Source: an uncultured Pelagibacteraceae bacterium (GTDB taxonomy: Bacteria; Pseudomonadota; Alphaproteobacteria; Pelagibacterales; Pelagibacteraceae). Taken from it: 64,000 nucleotides of DNA. The notes below the pieces were generated by a model, which did not search any database, had not been told where the DNA came from, and saw nothing but the letters and a program-made list of their open reading frames with translations. The number at the start of each line of letters is the position of its first letter. The first letter of the stretch is position 1. Position numbers and translations under genes: made by a program. The stretch spans positions 1 through 64,000 of the forward strand of contig CACOCP010000003.1 in assembly GCA_902625715.1 (NCBI GenBank), read 5' to 3'. Positions 50,013 through 60,447 of this stretch are shown piece after piece.

Positions 50013-51542
50013 ATGAACATAATTAAGTCAACTGGCACCTTTAGTTTTTTTGTTTTGATAAGCAGAATACTTGGTTATGTTAGGGATTTTTTTATCGCTC
50101 TCTATTTAGGTTCTGGGCCAATAGCAGATGCTTTTTTTGTAGCATTTAGAGTACCCAACACATTTAGAAGGTTATTTTCTGAGGGAACCTTCAACGCTGC
50201 TTTTGTTCCATCTTATTCTAGCGAACTTATCAAAGGCAAGGATAAAGCCAAAGAGTTTGCTAATTCAGTTTTTAATTTGTTAGTTTTCTTTCTTTTGGTC
50301 ACTACCATTTTAATTGAAATTTTTATGCCAGAATTTGTAAAAATTATAGCTCCTGGTTTTAGTGATGATAAAGAAAAAATGCAATTAGCTATAAATTTAA
50401 CAAGGCTTACTTTTCCTTTTTTACTTTTTATTTGCCTTGCCTCTTTTTTATCTGCGATTTTAAACTCTCACAACAAATTTGCAGCTGCAGCAGCTGCGCC
50501 AATAATTCTAAATATTTTATTAATTGTTTGTTTAATCTTTGCAAATAATTTTGGAGATACGTTAGTTTATTATCTATCATACACAGTATCTGTTGCAGGA
50601 TTAATACAGTTTATATTTCTTATTTTTTTTGTAAGAAAATTTTATTTACCCAATTTCAATTTAAAAATTAAATTAAATGATAATATAAAATTATTCTTTA
50701 AAAAGCTTTTGCCAAGCATTTTTGCTTCAGGTGTCACTCAAATAAATATTTTAGTTGGTACTATTATTGCTTCATTTCAAGCAAGTGCAGTGTCTTATTT
50801 ATATTATGCAGATAGAATTTATCAGATAAATCTTGCAATAGCAGGTATAGCAATAGGTACAGTCATACTTCCAAATTTAAGTAAATATGTTCAAACAAAA
50901 GATGAATTAAAAATTTCAGAAATACAAAATAAAGCTTTAGAATTAAGCTTATTTCTAAGTTTGCCTGCTTCACTAGCTTTGATTGTTGCGTCAGAGGAAA
51001 TAACTTCCTCGTTATTTGGATACGGATCATTTGATATTGAAAGTGTAAAAAATTCAGCTAAAGCGTTATTTTATTTTTCCCTTGGTTTACCCGCATTTTC
51101 ATTGATAAAGATATTTTCCAGTTTTTTGTTTGCCAGAAATGACACTAATACTCCTTTTAAAATATCTGTGTTCTCAGTAGCAGTTAACATTTTTATTAGT
51201 GTGATTTTTTTTAACAAAATTGGATTTATAATTATTCCAATTGCAACAACAATATCTTCATGGTTAAATGGTATAATTTTAATGATTATAGTCATTAACA
51301 AAAGTTATTTTAACTTTTCAAGTAATTTTCATTTTTCAATGCTAAAAATACTTTTCTCAAATTTTATTATTTTGAGTATATTTATATATTTAATCAAATT
51401 TTTTTCTGAATATCTGGCTTATGAGAATAAGTATAAATTTTTATGTATTATTATTTTAGTAATCACAACGTTTGTGATGTATATTTTAATATCTATTGTC
51501 ACTAAAGCTTTTAAATTATCAGATATTAAAATAAAACATTAA
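50013..51542 (+). CDS. murJ: Lipid II flippase MurJ
   Basis: STGTFSFFVLISRILGYVRDFFIALYLGSGPIADAFFVAFRVPNTFRRLFSEGTFNAAFVP. Confidence 0.98.
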   Translation: MNIIKSTGTFSFFVLISRILGYVRDFFIALYLGSGPIADAFFVAFRVPNTFRRLFSEGTFNAAFVPSYSSELIKGKDKAKEFANSVFNLLVFFLLVTTILIEIFMPEFVKIIAPGFSDDKEKMQLAINLTRLTFPFLLFICLASFLSAILNSHNKFAAAAAAPIILNILLIVCLIFANNFGDTLVYYLSYTVSVAGLIQFIFLIFFVRKFYLPNFNLKIKLNDNIKLFFKKLLPSIFASGVTQINILVGTIIASFQASAVSYLYYADRIYQINLAIAGIAIGTVILPNLSKYVQTKDELKISEIQNKALELSLFLSLPASLALIVASEEITSSLFGYGSFDIESVKNSAKALFYFSLGLPAFSLIKIFSSFLFARNDTNTPFKISVFSVAVNIFISVIFFNKIGFIIIPIATTISSWLNGIILMIIVINKSYFNFSSNFHFSMLKILFSNFIILSIFIYLIKFFSEYLAYENKYKFLCIIILVITTFVMYILISIVTKAFKLSDIKIKH

Positions 51543-51546
51543 ATTT

Positions 51547-52548
51547 ATGGCAAAAAAAATTTTTTCAGGAGTCCAACCAACAGGAAATCTACACTTAGGA
51601 AATTATTTAGGAGCAATAAAAAATTTTGTAGAATTGCAGAATGAAAAAGATAATAATTGCATATACTGTGTTGTTGACTTGCACGCAATTACTTTAAAAC
51701 AGGATCCAAAAGAACTTAAAAACAATATTAGAGAAACTGCTGCAACGTTTATTGCAAGTGGACTTAATCCAAACAAAAGTATTTTGTTCAATCAATCATT
51801 GGTTCCCGCGCACTCTGAGGGTGCTTGGATATTGAGTTGTATTGGCAGGATGGGTTGGCTTAATAGGATGACACAATTTAAGGAAAAAGCAGGTAAAGAT
51901 AAAGAGAAAGCTAGCGTTGGCCTTTACATTTATCCAATTCTTATGGCTGCAGATATTATGTTGTATGATGCAACACATGTTCCAGTTGGCGATGATCAGA
52001 AGCAACACTTGGAACTATGTCGTGATATTGCTCAAAAATTTAATAATGATTATCATGTTGAGGATTTCCTAGTTGCTCCTGAACCATTAATACAAAAACA
52101 ATTTTCCAGAATTATGAGCTTAAAGGATGGTTCCAAAAAAATGAGCAAATCAGAAGTCTCAGATTTAAGTAGAATAAACTTAAAAGACAGTAAAGATTCA
52201 ATAATTAATAAAATTAAAAAAGCAAAAACAGATCCATATCCCATCCCAAATATTATTGAAGAATTAAAAAACAGACCTGAGGCAGAAAATTTACTTGGAA
52301 TATATTCAAGTTTAAAAAAACAAAATATTAACACTACTTTGAAGGAGTTTGGTGGCAAAAATTTCTCTGAGTTTAAAACAAATCTTTCTGAACAATTAAT
52401 TGATAAAATTTCTCCAATAACAAATGAAATAAATAAATTATTAAATAATTCTGATTATCTAGACAAAATTTTATTAGCAGGAGCAGAAAAAGCAAATGAT
52501 ATGGCTGAAAATAAAGTTAGAGAAATCAAGAAAATAATCGGTTTTTAA
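51547..52548 (+). CDS. trpS: Tryptophanyl-tRNA synthetase
   Basis: SGVQPTGNLHLGNYLGAI; KKMSKSE. Confidence 0.98.
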   Translation: MAKKIFSGVQPTGNLHLGNYLGAIKNFVELQNEKDNNCIYCVVDLHAITLKQDPKELKNNIRETAATFIASGLNPNKSILFNQSLVPAHSEGAWILSCIGRMGWLNRMTQFKEKAGKDKEKASVGLYIYPILMAADIMLYDATHVPVGDDQKQHLELCRDIAQKFNNDYHVEDFLVAPEPLIQKQFSRIMSLKDGSKKMSKSEVSDLSRINLKDSKDSIINKIKKAKTDPYPIPNIIEELKNRPEAENLLGIYSSLKKQNINTTLKEFGGKNFSEFKTNLSEQLIDKISPITNEINKLLNNSDYLDKILLAGAEKANDMAENKVREIKKIIGF

Positions 52549-52585
52549 CTATTTAAAATGTTTTTTTAGTTATTATATTAAAGAA

Positions 52586-53128
52586 ATGTTTGTACAAACT
52601 CAAAAAACACCCAACCCTAACTCACTGAAGTTCATACCAGGACGTCCGGTTTCAAATAATGGACCTTTAGAGATAGTTAATAAAGAAGATACAAAAAATA
52701 CCTTGTTAAGAAATATTCTTTCCATAAATGGTGTAACTGGTATTTTTTTAGGTGAAGATTTTTTATCAGTAAACAAGATAGATAAAAATAATTGGGATGA
52801 TATACAGCATATTATTATATCTTACATAAATGAGTATTATGCTGAAGGAAACAAGTGTATAATTGATAAATTAGGCCATAATGAGAATGATGAAAGTTTA
52901 AATGAAATTGAAAAAAAAATAATTCATATTTTAGAAACAAAAGTTAGACCTGCAGTTGCAAAAGATGGTGGAGATATAAAATTCAAAGAGTTTGTGGATG
53001 GTAAGGTCAAGGTTGAATTACAAGGAAGTTGTTCAGGCTGCCCATCTTCAACTATGACGTTAAAACAAGGAGTTCAAAATTTACTCACACATTATATTCC
53101 TGAAGTTAAAGAAGTTTTAGCAGTTTAA
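52586..53128 (+). CDS. nfuA: NfuA/NifU-family Fe-S scaffold protein
   Basis: FVQTQKTPNPNSLKFIPG; LQGSCSGCPSSTMTLKQGV. Confidence 0.95.
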   Translation: MFVQTQKTPNPNSLKFIPGRPVSNNGPLEIVNKEDTKNTLLRNILSINGVTGIFLGEDFLSVNKIDKNNWDDIQHIIISYINEYYAEGNKCIIDKLGHNENDESLNEIEKKIIHILETKVRPAVAKDGGDIKFKEFVDGKVKVELQGSCSGCPSSTMTLKQGVQNLLTHYIPEVKEVLAV

Positions 53129-53167
53129 AATAATAATTTAATTTTATATAATCATTATACTTATTTT

Positions 53168-54307
53168 ATGCCTAAAAAAAATAGAAATGAGTTATTTTTC
53201 ATAAAACCAAACTCAATTAAATTTAAAAGTCTCAAAAAGAATAATAAAAAAAATTTTCTTAAAAAAGATTACAAGAGTTTATCTAAGTTTTCTTTAGCAA
53301 GTGCCATTATTATTTTGATTTTTTCTGGTTTACCTGTGATGACTAATTTTATCAGTGAAAACCTCAGAGCCAATATAGAGGTATCGAATATATCAAAAAA
53401 AAATTTTGATTTAACACTTAATAATAAAGAAATATTTAAAAACGAAAACGTTGATGATGAAACAAACTTGGAAAACGTATTTGACGACATAGACGTATTT
53501 AATTCTGATGATAACAACTCAAATACCTCAAGATTAAGCGCGTCTACTATCGAGCAATTATTTGAGGACACAAAGTACAACCTTCAAAAAGTTAAAGAAA
53601 CAAAGCTAGTAAACATTGGAAATTCTATTGATCATTTACCCAAAGAAATGAAAAAAATAGAAAACACAAAAAAGAGAAAAAATCTATTTATACAAATTGT
53701 GCTTCCTTTAATAATTGAGGAGAATACAAAAATTCGTTTAGATAGGAAAAAGCTTTTCGCTATCTTAAATAAAAACAATAATTCAAAAACAGAGAAAGAG
53801 TGGCTATCTAAAAAATTTAAGCAATATGGTGTCAAAAGTAATGATTTTTCAACATTAAAAATTAGAATGGATGTAATCCCAGCATCTTTAGCAATTGCTC
53901 AAGCAGCAAAAGAGACTGGGTGGGGTACATCAAGATTTGCACAAGAGGGAAATGCACTTTTTGGACAATGGACTTGGTCTGGTGAAGGTATTAAGCCGGC
54001 TGGAGCAGATGGAGATTCAAAACATAAGGTTGCAAAGTTTAAAGTCTTAAAGGCGTCTGTTAAGGCGTATCAAAGAAATTTAAATACACATTCGGGATAT
54101 AGAGAATTCAGACGTGAAAGAGCAATTCAAAGAGATAATCAAGGAAAACTGAACAGCCTTTTGCTTGTAAATTATTTGGATAAATATGCTGAAACTGGAA
54201 TTGAATACACAAAAATATTAAAAAAAATTATTGAACAAAATTCTCTTACAGAATTTGATGATGTTAAAATTCTACCAACAACAAAAAAATTGAAAAACTT
54301 AATTTAA
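53168..54307 (+). CDS. Bax/FlgJ-like glucosaminidase, membrane anchored
   Basis: N-terminal TM; IPASLAIAQAAKETGWGTSRFAQEGNALFGQWTW; YREFRRER. Confidence 0.9.
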   Translation: MPKKNRNELFFIKPNSIKFKSLKKNNKKNFLKKDYKSLSKFSLASAIIILIFSGLPVMTNFISENLRANIEVSNISKKNFDLTLNNKEIFKNENVDDETNLENVFDDIDVFNSDDNNSNTSRLSASTIEQLFEDTKYNLQKVKETKLVNIGNSIDHLPKEMKKIENTKKRKNLFIQIVLPLIIEENTKIRLDRKKLFAILNKNNNSKTEKEWLSKKFKQYGVKSNDFSTLKIRMDVIPASLAIAQAAKETGWGTSRFAQEGNALFGQWTWSGEGIKPAGADGDSKHKVAKFKVLKASVKAYQRNLNTHSGYREFRRERAIQRDNQGKLNSLLLVNYLDKYAETGIEYTKILKKIIEQNSLTEFDDVKILPTTKKLKNLI

Positions 54308-55357
54308 ATCTACTGAAAATTGGCTACCTAACCACCTCCAGCCATCTATGTCGTTTAAGGAACAATTGATTCTTCCTCTTCTAAAATTAAACTTTTCCCT
54401 AAAGGAAATTATAAGTTTGTTCCCTTTTAAATTTATGTTTGAATTATCCCAATAACCTCCTTCATCAGAAAAACAATTTATTTGTCCTAAATTTTTTTGG
54501 TCTTTAAAAAATTCCAAACTCATCTCAGGAGGATTATTCTTTGTAACTAGTTTATCTTCTGGAGAGAGTTTATTGTACTGAAGTGGAAGTAAATTTATTA
54601 AAAACTGAAATCTTTTAAGATCGCCGTACTTTTCATTTATTGGGAATCTTGGTAATTCATATGGATCTTTATTAAGATCAATGACACCCGAGTGTTGGCC
54701 GAATGCAAATTTAAATTTTGATGAAATAAATTTTTTTTGTTTTAAACTATATTCACCAAAAGGATATGAAAAAAAAATTGGATTATAATTAAATTGAGCA
54801 TTAAATATTTCAATAGATTTATTTATATCTGCAGTGTACTTCTCAAAATCAAATTCTACCATGTATTCATGAGAGTGGGAATGATTTCCTAAATATGCAA
54901 AGCTATACGATTCAACTTCCTTTAATTGATCCATAGTCATGTAACCTTTATTTCCTATAGTTTCAGTGGATGTAAACAAAATAAAAGGAATTTGATTTTC
55001 CTTCAAAAAAGGCCAAGCGTTTTTATAGAAAGATAAAAATGCATCATCTATGGTAATGAGAATTTTTTTTTTAATTTTCACATTATAAAATTCGTTGTCA
55101 AAATCTTTTGGATCAAAAAACTCAAAATTATTATTTTTTATTATTTCCATATGTTTTTTGAATACAGCCATTTTAATATTAGTTGATGGATACTTATTTT
55201 CTTCAAATCTATGGTACATGAGAGATAAAATTCCTTTTTCATCTTTCTCGTATTTCTTTTCGGTTGCATATAGGTTTGTTTGCAATAGAAATAAACTGAT
55301 TATGACTAATTTAGTAATTGATGCTGCAAGTGATAAAATTTTTTTTTCAATCATCAA
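54299..55357 (-). CDS. Secreted polysaccharide deacetylase
   Basis: Signal peptide; GILSLMYHRFEE; ILITIDDAFLSFYKNAWPFL; LGNHSHSHEYM; FSYPFGEYS (NodB-homology motifs). Confidence 0.92.
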   Translation of the reverse strand: MMIEKKILSLAASITKLVIISLFLLQTNLYATEKKYEKDEKGILSLMYHRFEENKYPSTNIKMAVFKKHMEIIKNNNFEFFDPKDFDNEFYNVKIKKKILITIDDAFLSFYKNAWPFLKENQIPFILFTSTETIGNKGYMTMDQLKEVESYSFAYLGNHSHSHEYMVEFDFEKYTADINKSIEIFNAQFNYNPIFFSYPFGEYSLKQKKFISSKFKFAFGQHSGVIDLNKDPYELPRFPINEKYGDLKRFQFLINLLPLQYNKLSPEDKLVTKNNPPEMSLEFFKDQKNLGQINCFSDEGGYWDNSNINLKGNKLIISFREKFNFRRGRINCSLNDIDGWRWLGSQFSVDLN

Positions 55358-55682
55358 AGATACTAAATCTTATACCACTGAGTATTCAAACAGTAGAGAA
55401 AATTTTGATAAAATAGTGTCTCTATTAAATAAATTCTTGAGTGAAAAAGATACAAATATAAATCAATTTAAAAAAATATATATTAATAGAGGTCCAGGAA
55501 AATTTTCAAGTTTAAGAACCTCAATTTCAATTGCTAAAGCTTTATCTATAGTTAATAAAATTGAATTAGTAGGATTTACCTCCATGGATATAAAAAACAT
55601 AAATGACTATAAAAACTTAATTGAATTAGATAACGAAGATAAGCTAACAAAAGATTTGATAAATCCAATTTATTCGAGTTAA
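55302..55682 (+). CDS. tsaB: TsaB-like tRNA t6A protein, unusually short (126 aa)
   Basis: LVIDAASDKIFFSII; INRGPGKFSSLRTSISIAKAL; between a nfuA-containing block and fur. Confidence 0.85.
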   Translation: MTNLVIDAASDKIFFSIIKDTKSYTTEYSNSRENFDKIVSLLNKFLSEKDTNINQFKKIYINRGPGKFSSLRTSISIAKALSIVNKIELVGFTSMDIKNINDYKNLIELDNEDKLTKDLINPIYSS

Positions 55683-55689
55683 ATAAGGT

Positions 55690-56109
55690 ATGTCTGAAAC
55701 AATAGAACAAAAATGTATTTCAAAAGGAGTAAAACTAACCGAACAAAGAAGAATAATCGCAAGGGTAATATCAGATTCAAAAAAAAAATATGGTGAGTCA
55801 GACCATCCAGATGTTGATGAACTTTACACTAGAGTATCACAAATAGACTCAAAGATAAGTATAGCAACAGTTTACAGAACAGTTAAATTATTTGAAGAGG
55901 CAGGAATTTTAACTAAACACGATTTTAAATCTGGAAAAGCAAGATACGAATTGAATGATGATCATAATCATTTAATTGATATCAAAACTGGTGAAATTAT
56001 AGAGTTTGTAGATGAGGAAATTGAGGAGCTTCAAAAAAAAATTGCAGACAAATATGGTTATAATTTAGTAGATCATAAATTAGAGCTATACGGAATAAAA
56101 AAGAAATAG
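55690..56109 (+). CDS. fur: Fur-family transcriptional regulator (Fur/Mur type)
   Basis: KLTEQRRIIARVI; ISIATVYRTVKLFEEAGI; DDHNHLIDIKTGEIIEF (no CxxC). Confidence 0.93.
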   Translation: MSETIEQKCISKGVKLTEQRRIIARVISDSKKKYGESDHPDVDELYTRVSQIDSKISIATVYRTVKLFEEAGILTKHDFKSGKARYELNDDHNHLIDIKTGEIIEFVDEEIEELQKKIADKYGYNLVDHKLELYGIKKK

Positions 56110-56112
56110 TTA

Positions 56113-57444
56113 ATGGAAAAAAAAGTTTTCATTAAGACATTTGGTTGTCAAATGAATGAATATGATTCCAATCGGATCTATGACACAGTCAAAAATATAG
56201 GATTTATTAGAAATGATAATCAAAATGATGTTGACTGTTACATATTAAATACCTGTCATATTAGAGATAAAGCAAAAGAAAAAGTCTATCATGAAATAGG
56301 TAGAGTAAAAAAAAGCTTTCGAGGAAAAAAAAAACCAATTGTAATTGTTGCTGGATGTGTCGCTCAAGCCGAAAATGAGGAAATGTTAAAAAGAGAACCT
56401 TATATAGATATAGTCATTGGTCCTCAGGCATATCATAAAATTAATGATTTAATTTTAAATCAATCGAAAAACAAAAAAATAGATGAAACAGATTTTGATA
56501 CCGTAACAAAATTTAATTATTTTGATGATATAAGAAACGAGAATAGCAAAATTTCTGCTTTCTTAACAATCCAAGAAGGGTGTGATAAGTTTTGTCATTT
56601 TTGTGTGGTCCCTTACACTAGAGGTCCAGAGTATTCCAGGCCTTTTGAACAAATAATAAAAGAAGCTGAGGAACTAATTAAAAATGGCGTTAGAGAAATT
56701 ACTCTATTAGGTCAAAATGTAAATGCATACTCATATTCTGAAAATGGCAAAGAGTACAGAATTTCTGACTTGATAAAAAAATTGGATCAGTACACTGAAT
56801 TAAAAAGAATAAGATATACAACATCTCATCCAAGAGACATGACTGATGACCTAATAGATTGTTATTCGTCAAGTAAAAAGTTAACCCCATTTGTACATTT
56901 ACCAATTCAAAGTGGTTCAGATAAAATATTACATTTGATGAATAGAAAGCATAAAGTTGAGGATTATTTAAAAGTTTATAAAAAGTTAATAAATATTAAT
57001 AATGATATTAAATTTTCTAGTGATTTTATAATTGGATATCCTGGTGAAACTGAAAATGATTTCAACGATACTCTTAAATTGTTAGATAAAGTAAATTTTA
57101 TTAATTCTTTCTCTTTTATTTTCAGCCCAAGACCAGGCACCACAGCCTCAAATTATGAGTTAATTGACAATGAAATTTGTAAAGAAAGACTAATTATCAT
57201 TCAAAAAAAATTATTCAATAATCAAATACAAATTAATAAATCTATGGAAAAACAATCTGTTGAAGTTCTAGTTGAAAATAAGTTAAAAAATCAAAATAAA
57301 TATTTTGGAAGAAATAAATATTTATCCTCAGTTATCTTTGATGGATCAGAAGACATTATAGGAAATTTGGTAGAAGTTAAAATAGAAAACTCTAATCAGA
57401 ACAGTCTATTTGGAAAATTAGATAACAAAATGGCAGCAGCTTAA
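56113..57444 (+). CDS. miaB: tRNA-2-methylthio-N6-dimethylallyladenosine synthase
   Basis: IKTFGCQMNEYDS; QEGCDKFCHFCVVPYTRG. Confidence 0.98.
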   Translation: MEKKVFIKTFGCQMNEYDSNRIYDTVKNIGFIRNDNQNDVDCYILNTCHIRDKAKEKVYHEIGRVKKSFRGKKKPIVIVAGCVAQAENEEMLKREPYIDIVIGPQAYHKINDLILNQSKNKKIDETDFDTVTKFNYFDDIRNENSKISAFLTIQEGCDKFCHFCVVPYTRGPEYSRPFEQIIKEAEELIKNGVREITLLGQNVNAYSYSENGKEYRISDLIKKLDQYTELKRIRYTTSHPRDMTDDLIDCYSSSKKLTPFVHLPIQSGSDKILHLMNRKHKVEDYLKVYKKLININNDIKFSSDFIIGYPGETENDFNDTLKLLDKVNFINSFSFIFSPRPGTTASNYELIDNEICKERLIIIQKKLFNNQIQINKSMEKQSVEVLVENKLKNQNKYFGRNKYLSSVIFDGSEDIIGNLVEVKIENSNQNSLFGKLDNKMAAA

Positions 57445-57445
57445 T

Positions 57446-58456
57446 TTGAAAAATCTAAAACAAAATAATTTTAAAACAGAGCTGAAATTTGTTTACTCAG
57501 ATAATAATTCGCTGAGTATAGTTTTCCAAGATAATGATCTGCTATTAGGTGTTGTTGGAGAATTTAATAACAACTTAAAAGAGTTAGAAAAGTTAACAAA
57601 TACCAGCATTTATTCAAGAGGAAACTCAATTCTTATAAAAAGCGATCCAAAAAAAAATAATTTAGTAAAAAATGCTATTCAGTTTTTAACTAATCAATTT
57701 ATTACAAATGGAAATATTGAAAAAAAAGATATAATTTCATCGGTTAATGAATTTATGATTGAGGAAAATAATAATAACAATACGAATAAAAATATTGAAT
57801 ATATTATTAAGACACCAAAAAAATCTGTAATTCCTAGATCAGAAAAACAAAAAAACTATGTTAGAGCGTTAAGGGAGAGCGATATAGTTATTTCAGCAGG
57901 ACCTGCGGGCACAGGTAAAACCTTTTTAGCTGTTGCTGTTGGCCTTACTATGCTCCTGGAAAAGAAAATTGAGCGAATAATTTTATCAAGACCTGCGGTG
58001 GAAGCAGGTGAAAGACTAGGTTTTTTGCCTGGTGACATGAGAGAAAAAGTAGATCCGTACCTAAGGCCATTGTATGACTCTCTTTATGATCTTTTAGATT
58101 TTGAAAAAATACAAAAAAAAATAGAAATTGGAGATATAGAGATTGCACCTTTAGCCTTTATGAGAGGTAGAACTCTAAAAAATTCATTTGCAATTTTGGA
58201 TGAAGCTCAAAATGCAACTGATACTCAAATTAAAATGTTTTTAACTAGAATAGGAGAAAATTCAAAAATTGTAATAAATGGAGATCCATCTCAAATAGAT
58301 CTTCCAAATAAAAATTTATCAGGTTTGAACAGATCAAAAAAAATATTAGGTAACTTAAGCGAAATATCAATTATAGATTTTGATCATTCGGATGTTGTCA
58401 GACACCCTTTAGTATCTAAAATAGTTAAGGCTTATTCTGATATAAATAATGATTAG
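57446..58456 (+). CDS. PhoH-like ATPase (YbeZ)
   Basis: SAGPAGTGKTFLAVAVGL; RPAVEAGERLGFLPGDM; TTG start. Confidence 0.95.
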   Translation: MKNLKQNNFKTELKFVYSDNNSLSIVFQDNDLLLGVVGEFNNNLKELEKLTNTSIYSRGNSILIKSDPKKNNLVKNAIQFLTNQFITNGNIEKKDIISSVNEFMIEENNNNNTNKNIEYIIKTPKKSVIPRSEKQKNYVRALRESDIVISAGPAGTGKTFLAVAVGLTMLLEKKIERIILSRPAVEAGERLGFLPGDMREKVDPYLRPLYDSLYDLLDFEKIQKKIEIGDIEIAPLAFMRGRTLKNSFAILDEAQNATDTQIKMFLTRIGENSKIVINGDPSQIDLPNKNLSGLNRSKKILGNLSEISIIDFDHSDVVRHPLVSKIVKAYSDINND

Positions 58457-58895
58457 TGTAAATGTTCTTGTTGATCATAAGAAATGGAAAAAAAGCTTAA
58501 ATAAGCCACAATTATTTTTTGACAAAATTTTAAAGCGATTTCCAAAAAAATATTTTTACTCTAATAAAAATGTAAATTTTACTTTATTACTCTCAAATAA
58601 TACGAATATTAAAAAACTAAATTATAAATTTAGAAAAAAAAATAATCATACAGATGTATTGTCATTTCCTTCCTTTATAAAAACAGATTTAAAAAAAGAA
58701 TTAAAAAAAAAGGAAATTTATCTTGGAGATATAATTATCAGTTATCAATATATTTTTCCTAATAAAAAAAATTTTATTTTAGAAATGACTTTTATTCATG
58801 GGTTTTTGCATCTTCTAGGTTTTGACCATAAAAAATCTAAAGATTTTAAATTAATGAATAAAGAAGAAAATAAAATATTAAACTCAATAAGTTAA
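58449..58895 (+). CDS. ybeY: Endoribonuclease YbeY
   Basis: NNHTDVLSFP; FIHGFLHLLGFDHKK. Confidence 0.93.
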   Translation: MISVNVLVDHKKWKKSLNKPQLFFDKILKRFPKKYFYSNKNVNFTLLLSNNTNIKKLNYKFRKKNNHTDVLSFPSFIKTDLKKELKKKEIYLGDIIISYQYIFPNKKNFILEMTFIHGFLHLLGFDHKKSKDFKLMNKEENKILNSIS

Positions 58896-58899
58896 ACTT

Positions 58900-60447
58900 T
58901 TGACAAAATCTGAAAAACTAAATTTTTTAATTTTATTTTTACTTGGTGGCGTTTCATCATTTAGTTTACCTCCGTATAATTTTTTTTTTGTAAATTTTAT
59001 ATCTTTTACATTTTTATATTTATTTTTAGTTGAGGCTAAAAATTCAAATAAATCCAAATTAATTTTTTTTCTTTACGGATGGTTTTTTGGGTTTGGATAT
59101 TTTATTTGTAGTTTATATTGGATATCAATTTCTCTTACATTTGATAATAATTTTAAATTTTTAATACCAATATCAATTATTTTTATTCCAGCATTTATCT
59201 CTACCTTTTTTGGTATTTCAACCTTGATGACAAAATTTTTTTTAAGTCAAAAAAAAATTATTACTTCAGTTCTTTTATTTTCACTTGTTTTTAGTATTGT
59301 CGAATATATTCGAGGAATTGTACTCTCTGGTTTCCCATGGAACTTAATAGCTTATAGTTTTTCTGATCAAACAGAGTTTATTCAAATTAACTCTTTATTA
59401 GGAATTTATGGATTTAATCTGCTATGTATCACTTTGTTTACAATACCAGCTATATGGTTCATCAAAAAGTCAAAAAAAAATATTTATTGTATTTTTATTG
59501 TTGGAATTTTAGTCATATCTAATTTGATTTATGGATATGTCAGCCTAAATAATCTGAGTATAAAAAGTGATAAAAATAATATAAATATTGTTACTATTTC
59601 TACCAAAGTAACTTTAGAAAGATTTTATTCATCGAATGTTGATGAATATTCTATAATTCAAAATTTAGTTAAACTTAGTGATCCAAAAAGATATTTTGGA
59701 AAAAAAACAATTTTTGTTTGGCCAGAAGGTGTTTTACCTTTAACCAACATGAATAATATTAATTCATACAAAGAAATTTTTAGTAAAAATTTTGATAAGG
59801 ATCATTTTATTTTGATAGGTTTAAATAGGGAGGTGAATTTAGACGGTAAAACTGAGTATTATAACTCTATTGCAGTTATTGATAATCAATCAAATGTAAT
59901 TGATTATTACGATAAGAGGAAATTAGTTCCATTTGGTGAGTTTTTGCCTCTAGATAATGTTTTGTCTTTGATAGGGCTTAAAAGTTTAACCAATAATTAT
60001 CAATCTTACACTAAAGGAAAAGATAAAAAAGCAATCTTAAATATTGAAGATATTAATTTAAAACTATTAGCCACAATTTGTTATGAAATAATTTATGCAG
60101 GGTCATTCAATAATAATTTAGATTATGATTTAATAATTAATATTTCTGAGGATGGTTGGTTTGGAAATTCAATAGGCCCATACCAACACTTTACTCATTC
60201 AAAGTTTAGATCTATCGAGCAAGGCAAAACTCTTATAAGATCAGCAAACAACGGTATTTCTGCAATTATCAATCCAAGTGGTAAAATTAAATCATTAATT
60301 GATTTAGAGGAAACTGGTTCGATTTATACGAGCGAAATTAAGCATAAAGTTACACTTTTTTCTAAATATGGAAATAAAATGTATTTTGTATTAATTTTTA
60401 TCTATATTTTTTTAATATTATCTATTAGAAGGTTTGATCATGAATAA
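58900..60447 (+). CDS. lnt: Apolipoprotein N-acyltransferase
   Basis: [47 protein letters not shown] start. Confidence 0.97.
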   Translation: MTKSEKLNFLILFLLGGVSSFSLPPYNFFFVNFISFTFLYLFLVEAKNSNKSKLIFFLYGWFFGFGYFICSLYWISISLTFDNNFKFLIPISIIFIPAFISTFFGISTLMTKFFLSQKKIITSVLLFSLVFSIVEYIRGIVLSGFPWNLIAYSFSDQTEFIQINSLLGIYGFNLLCITLFTIPAIWFIKKSKKNIYCIFIVGILVISNLIYGYVSLNNLSIKSDKNNINIVTISTKVTLERFYSSNVDEYSIIQNLVKLSDPKRYFGKKTIFVWPEGVLPLTNMNNINSYKEIFSKNFDKDHFILIGLNREVNLDGKTEYYNSIAVIDNQSNVIDYYDKRKLVPFGEFLPLDNVLSLIGLKSLTNNYQSYTKGKDKKAILNIEDINLKLLATICYEIIYAGSFNNNLDYDLIINISEDGWFGNSIGPYQHFTHSKFRSIEQGKTLIRSANNGISAIINPSGKIKSLIDLEETGSIYTSEIKHKVTLFSKYGNKMYFVLIFIYIFLILSIRRFDHE

